DNA of 23,272 nt from JBOGJG01 sp050747825. Its GTDB lineage: Bacteria; Acidobacteriota; UBA6911; RPQK01; JBOGJG01. The translations under genes were made by a program, and so were the position numbers. Numbering within the stretch: the stretch's first letter is position 1; every line of letters starts with the position of its first letter. The notes under the pieces are model-generated. The model did no database searches. It saw only the letters and a list, made by a program, of their open reading frames with translations, and was not told where the DNA came from. Positions 22,247-23,272 of the stretch are shown here, one piece after another. The stretch covers positions 1 to 23,272 of the forward strand of contig JBOGJG010000045.1 of assembly GCA_050747825.1 (NCBI GenBank). Reading direction: 5' to 3'.

Positions 22247-23269
22247 ATGATTCATTTCACCGGAAGCAAACGTATCGTTATCGCTGGGCTTATGCTCGCC
22301 GCCGCGGGAGCTTTTGCCTCCCTGCCGGCTCAGCAGCCTGAGTGGTCCTTCACAATCTCAAGTACTGGGGCGCTCCAAGGAACGAAGGCTTTGTCCTGAT
22401 GCCTAACGAAGTGGAAGCCTACCGCGCCGGCGATAAGCCTTTCGAGTTCAAGGGCACGAACGGTTTCATGATCACGCTGGACATGACCTCCAGGGATCTG
22501 AAGCAATGAAAGCCCGGCAGATTCAGAAGTGAAGGCTGCAATCGACACTGACGTCACCGTCCGCATAGTCTCATGCGATGCCAAGGTGATCGGCTCGCTG
22601 GTAGGCGGATGTCGTGTGACCATCCGCCACCAGGTGAGCGGCGAAGTGTTGGCCCGCGGACTGCACCTGGGCGGCTCGGGAGACACCGAGGCAATCATGA
22701 ATCAGCCGCACAGGCGTGGGGCGCTCATCTATGGGACGGAAGGAACGGCCGCTTTCAGGACGACGCTGCCCCTGAACGAACCGACGCCGGTTGAAATAAC
22801 GGTCGAGGGACCGCTGGCCTACCCGCAGGCGCTGCAAAGAGCGTCCAAGACCACCTGGCTCCTCCCAGGCCGGGACATCGCGGGCGAAGGGCTTCTGCTG
22901 CAGTTGCACGGCTTCATCGTGGATATAATGACGCCGGAAAGCGTGGATGTGTTCCACTCCAGCCAGGCGGTTCATCTGCAAGCGGGGGTGCGGCTGCTTT
23001 GAGGCTGCCCCATTGAGCCCGGCGGGCTCTGGGACGCAAATAAGCTCTCAGTCAAAGCGGTTGTCACTCACAACGGGCGCTCCATCGAGGAACTGGACCT
23101 GAAGTACGCCGGGCGCACGAATGTTTTCGAGGCGCGGTTCAGGATACCGGAGGTCAAGAGGGATTATGAGGTCTTGACGGTTGCCGTGACTGCCGCCCAG
23201 GCCGAGGTGGTGAATTTCGGCTTCCATGAGCGGACGTTCAAGCTGACGCCGGGTGGGGCCGCTCCCTAA
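22247..23269 (+). CDS. Secreted protein of unknown family; candidate selenoprotein, frame broken twice
   Basis: An AGGAGG RBS (22231-22236) precedes ATG 22247. The start encodes a signal peptide (KRIVIAGLMLAAAGAFASLP). At about 22349 the coding moves one frame (HNLKYWGAPRNEGFVLMPNE ... TSRDLKQ) and at 22507 it returns (ESPADSEVKAAIDTD). From there the frame is open to a TGA at 23000, passing VGGCRVTIRHQVSG and LLLQLHGFIVDIMTPE, and then on through GCPIEPGGLWDANKL to a TAA at 23267. Read through, the protein has about 340 residues. The TGA lies in RLL-TGA-GCP, so selenocysteine would give a U-x-C motif, and a hairpin like a bacterial SECIS follows. The N-terminal indels may be assembly errors or decay. 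The shortest conservative call is an ORF at 22529-23002. Confidence 0.6.
23009..23033 (+). promoter_or_regulatory. Candidate bacterial SECIS hairpin after in-frame TGA
   Basis: CCCA (23009-23012), bulged TT, GAGCCC (23015-23020), loop GGC (23021-23023), GGGCTC (23024-23029), TGGG (23030-23033): a 6-bp upper stem and a 4-bp lower stem separated by a bulged TT. The first loop G is 18 nt after the TGA (23000-23002), within the 16-37 nt range described for bSECIS elements, with a G at the start of a small loop and a bulged U below the upper stem as in E. coli fdhF. All pairs are Watson-Crick. Confidence 0.6.
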
Positions 23270-23272
23270 CGG

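Noticed and set aside
22397..22399. TGA at the end of the signal-peptide frame considered as a selenocysteine codon
   Set aside because: The downstream sequence in that frame contains several more TGAs, while the neighbouring frame is clearly the coding one, so a frameshift explains it better.

Overview
The window reads as a GC-rich bacterial chromosome segment. Acidobacteriota is my best guess and Myxococcota the main alternative. The grounds are the ether-lipid-type cluster built around an ElbD-like four-domain protein, the acidobacterial flavour of several hypothetical proteins, and a selenocysteine tRNA. There are no rRNA genes, insertion sequences or CRISPR arrays. The taxonomic call is inference only.

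Layout. (1) Positions 1-1204 are a worn, rearranged edge. A small ORF joins a MazE/AbrB-like N-terminus to a PhzF C-terminus. After it comes about 800 bp of degenerate sequence holding a remnant of a glycogen branching enzyme N-terminus. (2) Positions 1205-5494, minus strand, are the conserved rpmH-rnpA-yidD-yidC-jag-mnmE block for ribosomal protein L34, the RNase P protein, membrane insertion, an RNA-binding KH/R3H protein and tRNA modification. (3) Positions 5674-8190, minus strand, run selC (tRNA-Sec), a 39-codon remnant of a PHP phosphoesterase, pheA, a zf-TFIIB protein and a nitrilase-family amidohydrolase. (4) Positions 8191-8497 are an AT-rich divergent control region with a consensus DnaA box, the selC promoter and a promoter for the rightward operon. 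(5) Positions 8498-17213, plus strand, are a tightly coupled lipid operon: YegS-type lipid kinase, a 1442-residue reductase/acyl-CoA synthetase/ACP/acyltransferase fusion (ElbD-like), a HAD phosphatase, a zinc alcohol dehydrogenase and a LarA-like protein. (6) Positions 17191-19463 hold a convergent PLP threonine/serine dehydratase, a glycine-zipper envelope protein and tRNA-Ser(GCU). (7) Positions 19485-21497, minus strand, are an envelope-stress module: Spy-like protein, ECF sigma factor, ZAS-type anti-sigma factor and a second Spy-like membrane protein. (8) Positions 21677-23269, plus strand, hold a small MCDYSL-type hypothetical gene and a secreted protein of unknown family.

The most exciting signal is in the last gene. 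Its frame runs through a TGA at 23000-23002, followed 6 nt later by a hairpin that meets the description of a bacterial SECIS element. The residues around the TGA would read U-G-C, a redox-like motif. The same window encodes tRNA-Sec, so the organism can probably decode selenocysteine. Two compensating single-base frameshifts near the 5' end of the gene mean that either the gene is decaying or the assembly has errors there.

The second main signal is the lipid operon. Its gene content fits de novo bacterial ether-lipid synthesis, with fatty-acyl reduction, activation, carrier and acyltransfer activities in one chain plus a kinase, a phosphatase, a dehydrogenase and a LarA-like enzyme alongside.
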